A stretch of DNA of 16,767 nt, from contig JAAAJB010000696.1 in assembly GCA_016098155.1 (NCBI GenBank), positions 1 to 16,767 on the forward strand, in the 5' to 3' direction. The notes under the pieces were generated by a model. That model ran no database searches. It was not told the origin of the DNA and saw only the letters and a program-made list of their open reading frames with translations. Within the stretch, counting starts at the first letter, position 1, and every line of letters starts with the position of its first letter. This document shows positions 1 to 8,803 of the stretch, piece after piece. The translations under genes were made by a program, and so were the position numbers. The stretch comes from Actinomortierella ambigua. Its lineage: Eukaryota; Mortierellomycota; Mortierellomycetes; Mortierellales; Mortierellaceae.

Positions 1-316
1 AAGAGCGAAACTGTCGACAACACATATCTCTTCATTCCGCAGGCTTCAGTTCTCTATAAAACTGGCCTTCGCCATGCCTATTAACAAATTTCAGGGCCAA
101 ACACCACGTTGACCTCCACCTCTGCACTCGCGTCTGTACTCATAGCCAGTTCAGTGTGTGCCCTCTCCAGATCCTAATAAAATCGCAAAACCCAGATCCC
201 CAATTTGATTTTCTGAGCCCCGGGGCGTGCCGCCACGGGCAGTCGCCTTGTATAAATTAAAAAAAAATGTGACTTTACACTCCATTTGCATCTCTCCTGC
301 ATTAAAGCTCTCAGCA
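1..316. other. Gene-free left edge and ESS2 promoter
   Basis: I see no convincing coding sequence here; the reading frames crossing it on the minus strand look like shadows. Two TATA-like stretches are present, near 53-60 and at 251-258. An AATAAA at 176-181 could be the polyadenylation signal of a plus-strand gene lying left of the window, but no coding end is visible to support that. The stretch just before the ESS2 start is A-rich, then pyrimidine/A mixed. Confidence 0.5.
251..258 (+). promoter_or_regulatory. TATA-like element upstream of ESS2
   Basis: TATAAATT lies 66 bp upstream of the ESS2 ATG at 317. If used, transcription would start about 25-35 bp downstream, near 280-290. That gives a short leader and excludes the ATG-TGA dinucleon at 267-272 from the mRNA. 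The assignment rests on motif and spacing only. Confidence 0.4.
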
Positions 317-2591
317 ATGAGCAACAACCAACAGACATTTGCCACTGATGCATCCACAACTGTCGCAGCAGCAACAACAGCGTCGCCAATGAGTAAGGCT
401 ACCACAAATGCTGTGCAAACCCATCCATCAGTGGCATTTGCCTCCGGGTCATATGTCTCCAACGTACCACAGCCGCCCAAGCAGGAGATTTTAGAGGAGG
501 ATGATTACACGGCGGCACTTTCAAAGATTATCGAGCGCGACTTTTTCCCAGACCTTGTGCGGTTGAAGAGACAGCACGCTTATCTGGAGGCCGTCGAGAT
601 GGGTGACCTGGACCGGATTCGAACCACTGCTCTTGAGCTGACCGACAAGGATACACCCATTGCACAGCGCAGACTACAAACACCAGGTAAAGAATAGGGG
701 TGAACAACTCGCCATCTCTGCTTGTCATGGTCCATTTTATTGCCAGGCTTTGTACCAGGGAAGATTATAGTCGTTTCGTTCGCTTCTAACGATTTCACAC
801 TCTATCACGAATATGAATAGCAAGAACACCAAGATACGCAGCAGCAGGTGTACCGAACCAAGAATGGACGCCTGCGCGGGTAGATGTAGGCAAAGCGACG
901 CCGTCCTGGAAGGACTCGCGATCAGGGAGAGGCGTGAGCGATATCGAGGACAGCGACGTTCACCGCCCTGCTGGAACGAGTGAGGAGACACCCATGCTCG
1001 ACACCCCGCTTGGAGCCACGTCAGCGCGATCCAAGCGGCAACGGATATCCTCAGACGGGACGGATAACACCAAGGCTGGAAGCATTGATATGTCATTGTC
1101 ATTGGACCAGTTCCAGACACGGTACACCAGTGAAGATAACGCCTCATTCAACCAAATCATTGAGGGCGCCAACCGTGATCGACAAGCAAAGTATCAGTGG
1201 ATGTATGATCGTGAAACCAAAAACTTGCGCGTTCGTTATGGAGTCGGTGGGTCCGAGGAGACAACATCCTCCAATGCCACCAAGCTCATCACGCAGGGGG
1301 AAGGCCAAGCGAACAAGGACTCTACATCTAACAGCACCAACACTCAGCTGATTGTCACCAAGAAGGAAATGCAGGATGGCGATGAAGGAAAGGAGCAGGA
1401 CCAAGGCAACGACGGCAATGGTGCTGAGAAGTTGGCAGAGATGCTCAAAGACAAAAGACCAGTTGCAGTACCCACATGGGAATTCAAGGTCAAGAACTCT
1501 CTTATGTATTATCCGGAAGGTCTGGGCACCTACTTGGTTCAGGGCGATTTACTCCGCGGTAGCCCCAAGGAGATTGTTCACCGGAACACAGGATTTCAGG
1601 GCCAGGATCTTTTGGTTCTCAACCAAACTGCTGCGGCTAAAATTGATGCGTCCTCAAGTATGTTACTTTGCTCCGTCGTTTATTTCAGGAGCGAACTGTT
1701 TTGTGGTCGTTTTCAAGCGTGGGGGGGATCAAGGGCTAACGATATCCCATTTTGATTCAATACCGTTGACATTCTTAGATCGAGCTGGAAAAGACGACGA
1801 GACACCGAGCGTGAATGGATACAAATTTGTGTCATCAACACCATCTCCGGCAATGTCACAGCTCGAAGACGATCCCGATCTCCTCACATGGGGCACTATT
1901 GAAGACGAGCCGCTATTGATCAGTTCAGGACTAGCCACATCAGGTAGATTTCTCGTACTGGCTCTTTCCTTCACGCCCCTCTGTCGCCAATCTCCCTTCT
2001 CCCGCACCCGTCCCAATTGTAGTGTGAAGCCTTTGTGACCTAACGAGCTCTATATACCGTTGCTTTTCCGTAACCCCAGGCTCCTCAAACTTCAAGCTGC
2101 CACCAACACCACGCCGCGAACTGATTGCTCAAAAGCTGACAGAGAAGGCATCAAAGAGCTTTCGGGATAGGACTACACTGCGCGCACAAGTATTTTCTTC
2201 CCCATCGTCCTCATCCACGCCGCTTGCAAAGTACCATCAGGACCATTTTGGACTGCCATCAACACCTACACCCAGTTTCAACTCTCCTCAAGGTGTGACC
2301 TCGTCGTCAACACCGTTCAGGACCCCTGGATTACCCGCATCCAAGATGTCGTCAGCACGGATATCCAGTCCAAACCCGAGGATGAGAGCAGATGTCCTTT
2401 CGCCTGCAGGCAGGAGACTGCTCGAAAAGGCGAGTAGTCGTCGTGGTGATGGGTCAAGTTTGTCGAAGATGAACTCAGGTCGATCGACTGTTTCTACCTC
2501 ATCATCGTCCAAGGGTGGAAGCTTTGGAAGCGCCGATCCTCAATTGCGATCATATTACAGCTCGCCATTGGTTAAACGACCACGAGAGTGA
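317..2591 (+). CDS. ESS2: ESS2/DGCR14-family splicing-associated nuclear protein, 4 exons
   Basis: Exons by hand are 317-686, 821-1657, 1779-1943 and 2080-2591, giving 627 aa. ESS2 (human DGCR14, fission yeast Bis1) is a nuclear protein associated with the spliceosome C complex. Family landmarks appear in order: an N-terminal block with EEDDYTAALSKIIERDFFPDL (about residues 60-80), LDQFQTRYTSEDNASF (about 217-232), WEFKVKNSLMYYPEG with IVHRNTGF (about 342-380), and a TWGTIEDEPL block near 436. The C-terminal tail is Ser/Pro-rich and ends in a basic KRPRE. Human ESS2 is 476 aa; the excess here is in Ser/Thr-rich and charged linkers. The ATG at 317 is the first in frame and follows a TATA-like element. 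Introns have GTAAAG, GTATGT and GTAGAT donors; TCTAAC and GCTAAC branch-like motifs sit in introns 1 and 2. The acceptor of intron 1 is ambiguous among four in-frame AGs. The gene is convergent with the uS7m gene. Confidence 0.9.
819..847 (+). other. Cluster of four in-frame 3' splice sites in ESS2 intron 1
   Basis: AG dinucleotides at 819-820, 840-841, 843-844 and 846-847 would start exon 2 at 821, 842, 845 or 848. All four join to the phase-1 exon end at 686 in frame and without a stop. The first AG after the branch-like TCTAAC (785-790) is the one at 819-820, which I chose. The last three form a CAGCAGCAG tandem of the NAGNAG type. Using them would drop 7, 8 or 9 residues. Confidence 0.6.
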
Positions 2592-2886
2592 TTCTCCATT
2601 ACTAAAGGGACACCACAAGCATAGTCAAGAAAGATTGCCTGACCCATATGATGCATAGGTGTTGTGAGTGAGAGTGAATGCCGGTTTACTGTAAACAAAG
2701 AGGGAAACATGACAGCCAAAAAAAAAATGGATGTAGTACAATGAAAGGTGGCTGCGATGGACTTGTTGGGCTGGAGGCAGAGAATAGTGTCAAAATCCTG
2801 CTTCCTGGCACATGCTCTCTCCGATTGTGTCCATGCAAAAATATTACTGAATCCAAGAGCAGGGCGACGATGACTGCGACGCGGTC
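2592..2886. other. Convergent intergenic region between ESS2 and uS7m
   Basis: This 295-bp gap separates two convergent stop codons and should contain both 3' ends. No canonical AATAAA is seen on either strand. It holds an A9 run (2719-2727), a near-palindromic stretch around 2683-2697, and an open frame that I regard as non-coding. Confidence 0.5.
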
Positions 2887-3642
2887 TTAATACTTGAGCG
2901 AGGCGTTTGCGCGGTTAGCAAGCGCCATCTTGTGAAGAGCCTCCTTTTTCCTGAGAGCGCCACTGTTGCCATTGACGACCGCCAACATTTCGGACGCCAG
3001 ACGATCACCGAAATACTTTTCGGAACGCTTGCGTGAGTCCGAGGCCTCCAGAATCCAAACGATGGCCTTGCGACGACGCTGACGCTCCGTCATGGGCGTA
3101 GGTACCTGCAGCACCTTGGAGCCCTTCTTGATGGCGGTCAGCTTGAGGATCGGGCAAGTCTGTGCAATGGCATCGAGCACAATCTCATATGGGTCCGACT
3201 GTGTCCGGGCGCGAATCTCCAGCAAGGCATCGGCGACAAATCGCTGTGCACGCGCCTTCTTGCCATCCTTCATGATCGTGTTAACCAATTGTGACAAGAC
3301 TGGGTTCTCGGTCAGCGACCGCAACTGCTCCTTGGTCAGTGGTGGAAGGTCAGCGTCGGGGATAGCCTCCATCTCCTCATCGGATGCTGGTGTGTCTGTT
3401 GCCTTTTGAGATTCTGACGAGGGCGTCGTCGCTGTCGTTGCGATGCTTTCGGTGGGGGTAGAGGGCATCTTTGGTGGAAGAGGGGTCGAAGGGGTGGTAG
3501 AAGCGTTGGAGGAGGCCGACACAAGCGAAGGCCGTGTGCCCATGTGGAAGGCGGCAATGGCGGTTTGGCGAGGCACCATGAGCTTCCATTGTGAAGTGAC
3601 AGGGGCTGACCGGGCAGCCGAGCGGACGAGAGAGCGCAACAT
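2887..3642 (-). CDS. Mitochondrial small-subunit ribosomal protein uS7m
   Basis: A single-exon gene of 251 aa, close to the roughly 250 aa of yeast Rsm7. uS7 binds the 3' major domain of the small-subunit rRNA and helps form the head and E site of the ribosome. Residues 1-45 are Arg/Ser-rich with almost no acidic residues (MLRSLVRSAARSAP at the start), as expected for a mitochondrial presequence. A Ser/Thr/Pro linker follows to about residue 105. The uS7 domain fills the C-terminal half: LVNTIMKDGKKARAQR, DALLEIRARTQSDP, LQVPTPMTERQRRRKAIVWI, RSEKYFGDRLASEML and a terminal HKMALANRANASLKY. I chose the ATG at 3640-3642. The frame is open further upstream to an ATG at 3798, but a TATA-like element at 3691-3697 on this strand places transcription start after that codon. 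Confidence 0.93.
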   Translation of the reverse strand: MLRSLVRSAARSAPVTSQWKLMVPRQTAIAAFHMGTRPSLVSASSNASTTPSTPLPPKMPSTPTESIATTATTPSSESQKATDTPASDEEMEAIPDADLPPLTKEQLRSLTENPVLSQLVNTIMKDGKKARAQRFVADALLEIRARTQSDPYEIVLDAIAQTCPILKLTAIKKGSKVLQVPTPMTERQRRRKAIVWILEASDSRKRSEKYFGDRLASEMLAVVNGNSGALRKKEALHKMALANRANASLKY

Positions 3643-3853
3643 GGTCGGAGGCAATGTGTTGAATGCAATGAAAATGGTAGGCCTGCAAGTGTTTATATCC
3701 GCTCTCTTCCTCCCCTGGAAGACCCACTCCTCCCCAGCCGGACGATTTGGAGGGTTCGTTCGATCAGCGGCAAAGCCACCGTGTTGTTTGAGGACCATCG
3801 AGAGTTAATCGGCGTGGATTTACAGAAAACGGACTTTTTGATTTGCCACCAAA
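3643..3853. promoter_or_regulatory. Divergent promoter shared by uS7m (-) and RNF212-like (+)
   Basis: The two start codons lie head to head, 211 bp apart. Read on the minus strand, 3691-3697 is ATATAAA, about 50 bp before the uS7m ATG, a plausible TATA box. No equivalent is seen for the plus-strand gene. If the RNF212-like gene starts at its second Met (3938), the shared region grows to 295 bp. Confidence 0.55.
3691..3697 (-). promoter_or_regulatory. TATA-like element for uS7m
   Basis: The minus strand reads ATATAAA about 50 bp upstream of the uS7m ATG. With usual spacing the mRNA would start near 3665, downstream of the alternative in-frame ATG at 3798. This supports the shorter protein that begins with a presequence. 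Confidence 0.4.
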
Positions 3854-6261
3854 ATGCCCTCGCCCCCCCCTTCCACCACCATCGCCACCACTTTGCCATC
3901 CACCACCTTTCCAGCCTCGCCACCACACAAGCCAATAATGTTTCTTCGCTTCGTCCACTGCAACAAGTGCTTCAGCGCTGCTCCGGTCGGAGAGGCCTCC
4001 TATCGGTTGGCGGATTGTGGGCATGTTCTTTGTCAAGCGTGTCTCGACCACGCCTCAGACCATTTCACCAGAAAACTGCTGCTACATCCAAAGGAGCGAG
4101 AACAGGAGCAGCAGCAAGGGAAACCTCAGGACAATGAGATAAGGCTGACAGCGACAAACTCAGAGGAAACAGAGACGGATCAGACAAATAGCAACAGTAT
4201 GGTCGCAACCCGCCTCCCCTTCGAACCCAGTGTTCTTGTATACCAATGGGTTGCATGATCCTTTTTTTTTTAACTGTCTGGATGTTCTTTATCCTCGAAT
4301 CCCTCTCTAGCGACTCAAACAGAGGGAATATGCCCGATATGCAGCAAGAAATGCCTCTACATCGCATTGCTAGATGATATTGTAAAGTACCCACAAACTC
4401 AACTTTGGAAAATAGACAATTCGTCAATTCATTGCTGCTAAATGCTATATCTTGGCCACGCGAATAATAGGACAAGCTCCCTCCTCAGATCCAGCCATTC
4501 TTCCGCAGCATTCAAGGACAATTTGAGGACTTGATCGACGCTTATAAAGTAATGTCTTTTTTCATTGTTTTTTTTTTCGAGGTTTGAGTTACCTCGGCAA
4601 GCTCTTGGAACAAACTCTCATCATTGTACTTTTTTTGTTCTTCAGTTTCAATTCCAAAACATGGTAGAGCTGATCGAACACCACGAGAGCAAGGTCGATA
4701 GGCAGCGCAAGGTCCTGCTAAAAGTACGGGACGAGATGGTCAATATCAAGAAAATGAAGACGTATGTACCAAGACATTGACATTTCCATCTCTATATCAC
4801 CAATGTCCTCGGATTCATGGGGCGCTTTTGACCATTGCACGATCCATTATTTTTCTTGCTCCTGATCGATGCTGATTAAACTAATCGAGACTCATTGATT
4901 TGCCGATTCTCCTAAACCAACGTCCTCTCAATTGATTTTTAGGCAGATGGCTGACCTAGAAGCCGAACGGGACATGCTCCTGAAGCAACTGCAAGTGCTC
5001 AGGACAAAGGAAAGAGAAAATGACGATCAGAAGGCTGGATCAACCCACAACAAAAAAATGTTCACCTTCCTTCGTCGGCAGCCCACGACGAATGAGCCAA
5101 CAACCGGTGCAGCAATAGGAGACCAGCAACAGCAGCTGTCATCTCCGCCAACTGCCAAGCCCTTAATAAACTCGCCACTCACAAGATCTCATGATATCCC
5201 TTCGTCCACCACACCTACTACACGCCACCACGCACATGACCCTTCTCTTTTGAGAAACGTTATGGGCCCTCCTCCTCCGCCGCCGCCGCCCGCTTTCTGC
5301 TCAGGAGTACTGGGACAGTTAGTGATCTTCCTTCCGCCAGGGCAGATGAGAATGGATATTTGTCATGGATCGAGGCTTACTGAATACTTGCCAACATCTG
5401 GTTAATCCTACATGAAAAAAAAAACCAACGTAGGCCAAAATCTGTCGGCTCTGTTGCTAGTAGCGCCAAGTCTTCAACGCAGGTACAGTGAAGGAGAGTG
5501 GGTGGTGATCTGTAATGATTGATATTACCTAGAGCGAAGGACTATGAACCTGACCTGGTACCACGCAATAGGCGAGCAGAAACTTGAAGACGCCTAGCCT
5601 ACCAAATCGCTTGACACTCGCGTCACACCAAGGCACTGGTTCTCCCAACGTGACCTACCCGCAGCAGCAATATAGCTTGGGCGCTTCACGAGGATACGAC
5701 CACACCGCCACACTCGTACAAGCTCAGCATCAGAACCAGCATCAGTACCAGCACCAATACCAGCACCAGCACCAACACCTACCGCGCCAACAACTACAGT
5801 ACCATTCCGGCATGGCTGCTGCAGCTGCTTCAGAACACCCTGTTATGTCGCTGAACGCTCCTAGTGGAGGATTTATCGTACACCACTCTGAGCCAGTACC
5901 ATCAAGAACATCCGGTCCGCCTCCTACCCCTCATAGAGAAGCATGGCATCAAGCGTTCGCCACACAGGAAAACCATCCCTCGTTTCAAGGGCAGAATCTG
6001 CCTTTTCAGTATCATCCGTCGGCTCAGATAGCTCGGCCAGCTCCATCATTCCCATCACAGCTGCAAACCCCAGGGCCTTACTCAAGTGAGTATGCGCTCT
6101 ATTCAGGCTCACGATACATGCCGCATTTGCAGCGACGAGTCCCAAGTCGCGTTCCCCCTCAGCCCTTGCAGCAAACGCCATTGCAGCAGCAGGTGCCTGA
6201 TAAACAAACGCAGGTGCACCTAGCTCCTATACCTCATGCTCAGCAGCCATCTTTTAAATAG
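3854..6261 (+). CDS. RNF212/Zip3-family meiotic RING-finger protein (putative SUMO E3 ligase), 7 exons
   Basis: Exons are 3854-4196, 4311-4381, 4489-4548, 4646-4761, 4943-5317, 5434-5482 and 5572-6261, giving 567 aa (539 if Met29 at 3938 is used). The RING reads C36-x2-C39, C55-x-H57-x2-C60-x2-C63, then C122-x2-C125. The wording FVHCNKCF and CGHVLCQACL matches RNF212/Zip3 proteins, which promote crossover designation on the synaptonemal complex as SUMO ligases. After the RING come IQPFFRSIQ, a coiled coil through exons 4-5 (about residues 140-235), and a Ser/Pro/Gln-rich tail with poly-Pro, TPSLPNRLTL and a Gln-His repeat. Family proteins normally have about 10 residues between the third and fourth cysteine pairs; this one has 58. 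Family members usually start just before the first cysteine pair, which favours Met29, but Met1 has a good context (A at -3). Identification is by motif order, not alignment. Exon 6 is only 49 nt and was found by phase matching, so it is the least certain exon. Confidence 0.8.
5725..5778 (+). repeat. Gln-X dipeptide repeat in the RNF212-like tail
   Basis: Nine consecutive codon pairs encode Gln followed by His, Asn or Tyr. The DNA is an imperfect 6-bp tandem repeat of the CAGCAC type. The mixed CAG/CAA and His/Tyr codons show an aged repeat, likely disordered or prion-like in the protein. Confidence 0.85.
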
Positions 6262-6476
6262 AGAACTACTGGCGGATACCGAGCTGTAGCATGTCAGTCA
6301 TACTATCAACCGTGCACCATTCGCGTGTGTGCAAATCGGGCGAGAATAATTTTGTTGTGCGACCTGCTTGAAATTTCATTCCCTCCCTCCCCCCCCTCCC
6401 CCTGACTCCGTTCCTTTGTAAATGAGATGTGTTGTCTAAACGTTTGCTCCTCCTCACCACGCATTTGCATCCCATC
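6262..6476 (+). promoter_or_regulatory. Intergenic region with pyrimidine tract before the F-box gene
   Basis: This 215-bp gap must hold the 3' end of the RNF212-like gene and the promoter of the F-box gene. A nearly pure pyrimidine run at 6379-6403 (mostly C) lies about 75-100 bp before the F-box ATG. Such tracts commonly mark fungal core promoters. No TATA box or AATAAA is evident. Confidence 0.4.
6422..6439 (+). promoter_or_regulatory. Possible uORF before the F-box protein
   Basis: An ATG at 6422 opens a 5-codon frame (MRCVV) ending at TAA 6437-6439, 37 bp before the main ATG at 6477. A second ATG at 6427, in another frame, reads past the main start before stopping. Both follow the pyrimidine tract, so they would be in the leader if transcription starts at the tract. 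Transcription start is not known. Confidence 0.35.
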
Positions 6477-8525
6477 ATGGACCGAGTCGACGCCCTGTCC
6501 ATTCCTGAAATCTGTGCTCTGATTGCCTCGTGGCTCGACAAAAAGGAGCTTGGCAACTGTGCTTGTGCCAGCAAGCAATGGCATTCCTTTTTCGCACCTT
6601 TTCTCTGGAGGCACCTTCTTTCCCATACAACTACGTACTCAGTGGTCGCACCCTTCCAGCAACCAATGCGTTTTGGTCCTGCGGGTACCACAGCTGCTAC
6701 CTCCATGGTCGCGGTGCCCTCTGCTGAGACGTCGGCTCCACGAGCTGTTGTACCAAACCTCCCCTTCTCTCAGGCGCAGACAGTAGCACCGGCAACAGGA
6801 CTACAGTCTTCCCTCTTGGCCTCCGCCAACCCAGCTATACAACCCGAGTCTGTGGTGTCCGCACATCGCTCCTATCGGACTATGGCTCTGACTTTGCCTC
6901 CAGCGTTAGTCCCAGCATTCAGCAGCACCCTTGCCAAGTATGGCCATCACATCTTCTCGCTTCAAATCCAGGCTAGAGACCTACCCCTGTTTGTGCAGCA
7001 CTGCCCGCATGTTGCCCAGTTGAAGGTGAAAATATTCTCCGACTCGGGCTGGGACCATCTACAATTGTTTGCGGGGGCGCATCCAGCACTCTCCAAACTA
7101 GATCTGGAGCTCAAAAGCCGACCCCATCGATCTGGTGAGGGCGTTGCACAACTTCTCACCACTCAATTGACTCATTTGCGGACGTTGGTACTCAGCACCC
7201 CTAATGAGATCCTTCCGTCAACACTTATGAGCATCCTTGCAGCAGGCAAAAGCCTCGACAGCCTGACTGTAGGTACAGGCGCATTCATTCGTATTGGCTA
7301 TGCAAGGATCGATAGCACCGACGACGACGAGGAGGACGAGGAGGACGACGAAGACGACGAGGACGAGGAAGACGAAGACGAAGACCTTGAAGGCGATGGA
7401 AATGATGCGACCGGTCTTGTCCATGACGAATCACACATGCCAGGCGATGGATCCACGCGCCCTCGGTCGATTCTCCGCCGCCTGACAGTGAAAAGTGGCA
7501 TTCAGTTAAGCTCGATTCTCGAAATTCTACGCTGCTCTCCAGGACTGCAAGCGCTGCATCTGGGCGGCAACATCCCTCTGCGCGTGCCACGGCTGTGCCG
7601 TGCGATCCAGTTTTCATGTCGTTTACTCGAGACGCTTGACCTGAGCTTCTTTTCCGCGCTGACGGACGCAGACTTTGCTCAGTTGGTCCGTGCCTTTGGC
7701 CCTTCCCCTCGCCTCCGGAATTTCTCAGTCCCATGCACGTATGCCGGCGACGAGACGTTGTTGGCTCTGGCGGATTACCAATATCAGACGTTGGAGGACC
7801 TTAATATGATGGGCGGGATGACCAGGATCTCGAGCCATGTGGTTCAGCAGCTGCTGATGCAGTGCACTCGGCTGCGACGTTTGGAGCTCGGGAAGAGCAG
7901 CAGTCAGCACAAGCAGACGGTGCTTGCGGCCGAAGATATGATGCTAGGTCCTTGGGCGTGCCATCAGCTCGAGTACTTGTGCCTGCCGATCGGGAGCTGT
8001 GTGGTCCATCATGGCTCGTCGGCATTGTTATCGAAGGATACCTCTCGTGACGAAGACGGTGTGGACGAACATACAGAGGGTCTTGGCAGCACCGATCTTG
8101 TATCTGGATCGAACCTACATGCTATCGACTACACGGAACATGTGTACAAACAACTGGGAGCATTGCACCATCTCACAGTGCTGGATATCGGCGGGGCAAC
8201 TCAGATAAGGCGAGAACAGCTGCCATCCTCGTCATTGCCAGCAGGGGTTGCCGTATCGCCTAGCCCGCCATCGCCCTCTACACTTGATGGCAATCTACCG
8301 TGGACTCTGGACAGCGGGCTCCACAGTCTACACCGCCTTTCGCAGCTATCGGTGCTTCGTGTGTCGGGAAAGCTCGAGAATGTTGGCGAAGCAGAGATGA
8401 GGTGGATGCACCAGTACTGGCCAAAACTAAAAAGTGTTCAGTCCAGTGGCCCTATTCATCCCAAGACGTGTACGCTTCTGCGAAAGTACCTCCCTCGTTC
8501 AATGAATGTCGCCAGTGGCCCATAA
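6477..8525 (+). CDS. F-box / leucine-rich-repeat protein
   Basis: A single-exon gene of 682 aa. Residues 5-48 form an F-box (LSIPEICALIASWLDKKELG, then CACASKQWHSFFAPFLWRHL), the segment that binds Skp1 in SCF ubiquitin ligases. Residues about 55-130 are Ala/Ser/Pro-rich. From about 145 onward leucine-rich-repeat-like segments recur (LSKLDLELKS, LRTLVLS, LQALHLGGN, LETLDLSFFSALTDADF, LRRLELGKSS, LTVLDIGGA, LSVLRVSG), the usual substrate-recognition face. A 22-residue run of Asp/Glu (282-303) interrupts the repeats. The ATG at 6477 is the first in this frame. Substrate and physiological role cannot be read from sequence; early-diverging fungi carry many such F-box/LRR paralogs. Being intronless beside intron-rich neighbours is mildly notable. 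Confidence 0.85.
   Translation: MDRVDALSIPEICALIASWLDKKELGNCACASKQWHSFFAPFLWRHLLSHTTTYSVVAPFQQPMRFGPAGTTAATSMVAVPSAETSAPRAVVPNLPFSQAQTVAPATGLQSSLLASANPAIQPESVVSAHRSYRTMALTLPPALVPAFSSTLAKYGHHIFSLQIQARDLPLFVQHCPHVAQLKVKIFSDSGWDHLQLFAGAHPALSKLDLELKSRPHRSGEGVAQLLTTQLTHLRTLVLSTPNEILPSTLMSILAAGKSLDSLTVGTGAFIRIGYARIDSTDDDEEDEEDDEDDEDEEDEDEDLEGDGNDATGLVHDESHMPGDGSTRPRSILRRLTVKSGIQLSSILEILRCSPGLQALHLGGNIPLRVPRLCRAIQFSCRLLETLDLSFFSALTDADFAQLVRAFGPSPRLRNFSVPCTYAGDETLLALADYQYQTLEDLNMMGGMTRISSHVVQQLLMQCTRLRRLELGKSSSQHKQTVLAAEDMMLGPWACHQLEYLCLPIGSCVVHHGSSALLSKDTSRDEDGVDEHTEGLGSTDLVSGSNLHAIDYTEHVYKQLGALHHLTVLDIGGATQIRREQLPSSSLPAGVAVSPSPPSPSTLDGNLPWTLDSGLHSLHRLSQLSVLRVSGKLENVGEAEMRWMHQYWPKLKSVQSSGPIHPKTCTLLRKYLPRSMNVASGP
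7320..7385 (+). repeat. Asp/Glu codon tract within the F-box gene
   Basis: 22 consecutive GAC/GAG/GAA codons encode an acidic run between LRR segments. The alternating triplets make an imperfect GAN repeat that could vary in length by slippage without changing the frame. Confidence 0.9.
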
Positions 8526-8803
8526 ATCTACTTCTACTTTACAATAATATACTCCTTCCGCCTGTGGAGGTCGTTTTAGAAACAAGCCTGTTTATTGTGA
8601 GGAAAAAAAAAAGGATGAATATTGCAGACACGACAGCTTTGTCCGATGCTTCACGCCACATGGGGATATCGAACAATACGATGTGCACTTTTTCCCCGGC
8701 AACTTGCCACACGGCTAACAACTGCCTGCGTGGAGCCTTCATTCACAGCTACCGGTCTCTAGGTCGCTCTCATGTGCACGATCCAATAAAACAAAAGCTG
8801 TAT
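8526..8803 (+). other. Presumed 3' UTR of the F-box gene
   Basis: No coding sequence is supported here; a long open frame crossing the gene end is a shadow with no recognisable content. It contains an A10 run (8603-8612) and an AATAAA at 8785-8790, the best polyadenylation signal for the F-box mRNA, implying a 3' UTR of roughly 280 nt. Confidence 0.5.
8785..8790 (+). terminator. AATAAA polyadenylation signal, F-box gene
   Basis: A canonical AATAAA in an A-rich context, 260 bp after the F-box stop codon, with U/GU-rich sequence just downstream (8803-8835). It sits just before the putative LTR, and part of that GU-rich stretch may belong to the LTR. Confidence 0.45.

Noticed and set aside
176..181. 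AATAAA as the end of a gene left of the window
   Set aside because: No coding sequence is visible before it in 1-175, so there is nothing to attach it to.
267..272. ATG-TGA start-stop element upstream of ESS2
   Set aside because: It lies only 10-20 bp after the TATA-like element at 251-258, so it is probably upstream of the transcription start and not part of the mRNA.
2683..2698. GTAAACA forkhead-type motif inside a near-palindrome
   Set aside because: It sits between two convergent gene ends, where a promoter role is unlikely, and a motif this short occurs by chance.
3640..3798. 52-residue N-terminal extension of uS7m from the in-frame ATG at 3798
   Set aside because: The extension would hide the presequence-like N-terminus, and the TATA-like element at 3691-3697 places the mRNA start downstream of it.
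7285..7734. Minus-strand frames with long Arg/Ser runs over the F-box gene
   Set aside because: They are antisense readings of the acidic codon tract and of the LRR coding sequence.
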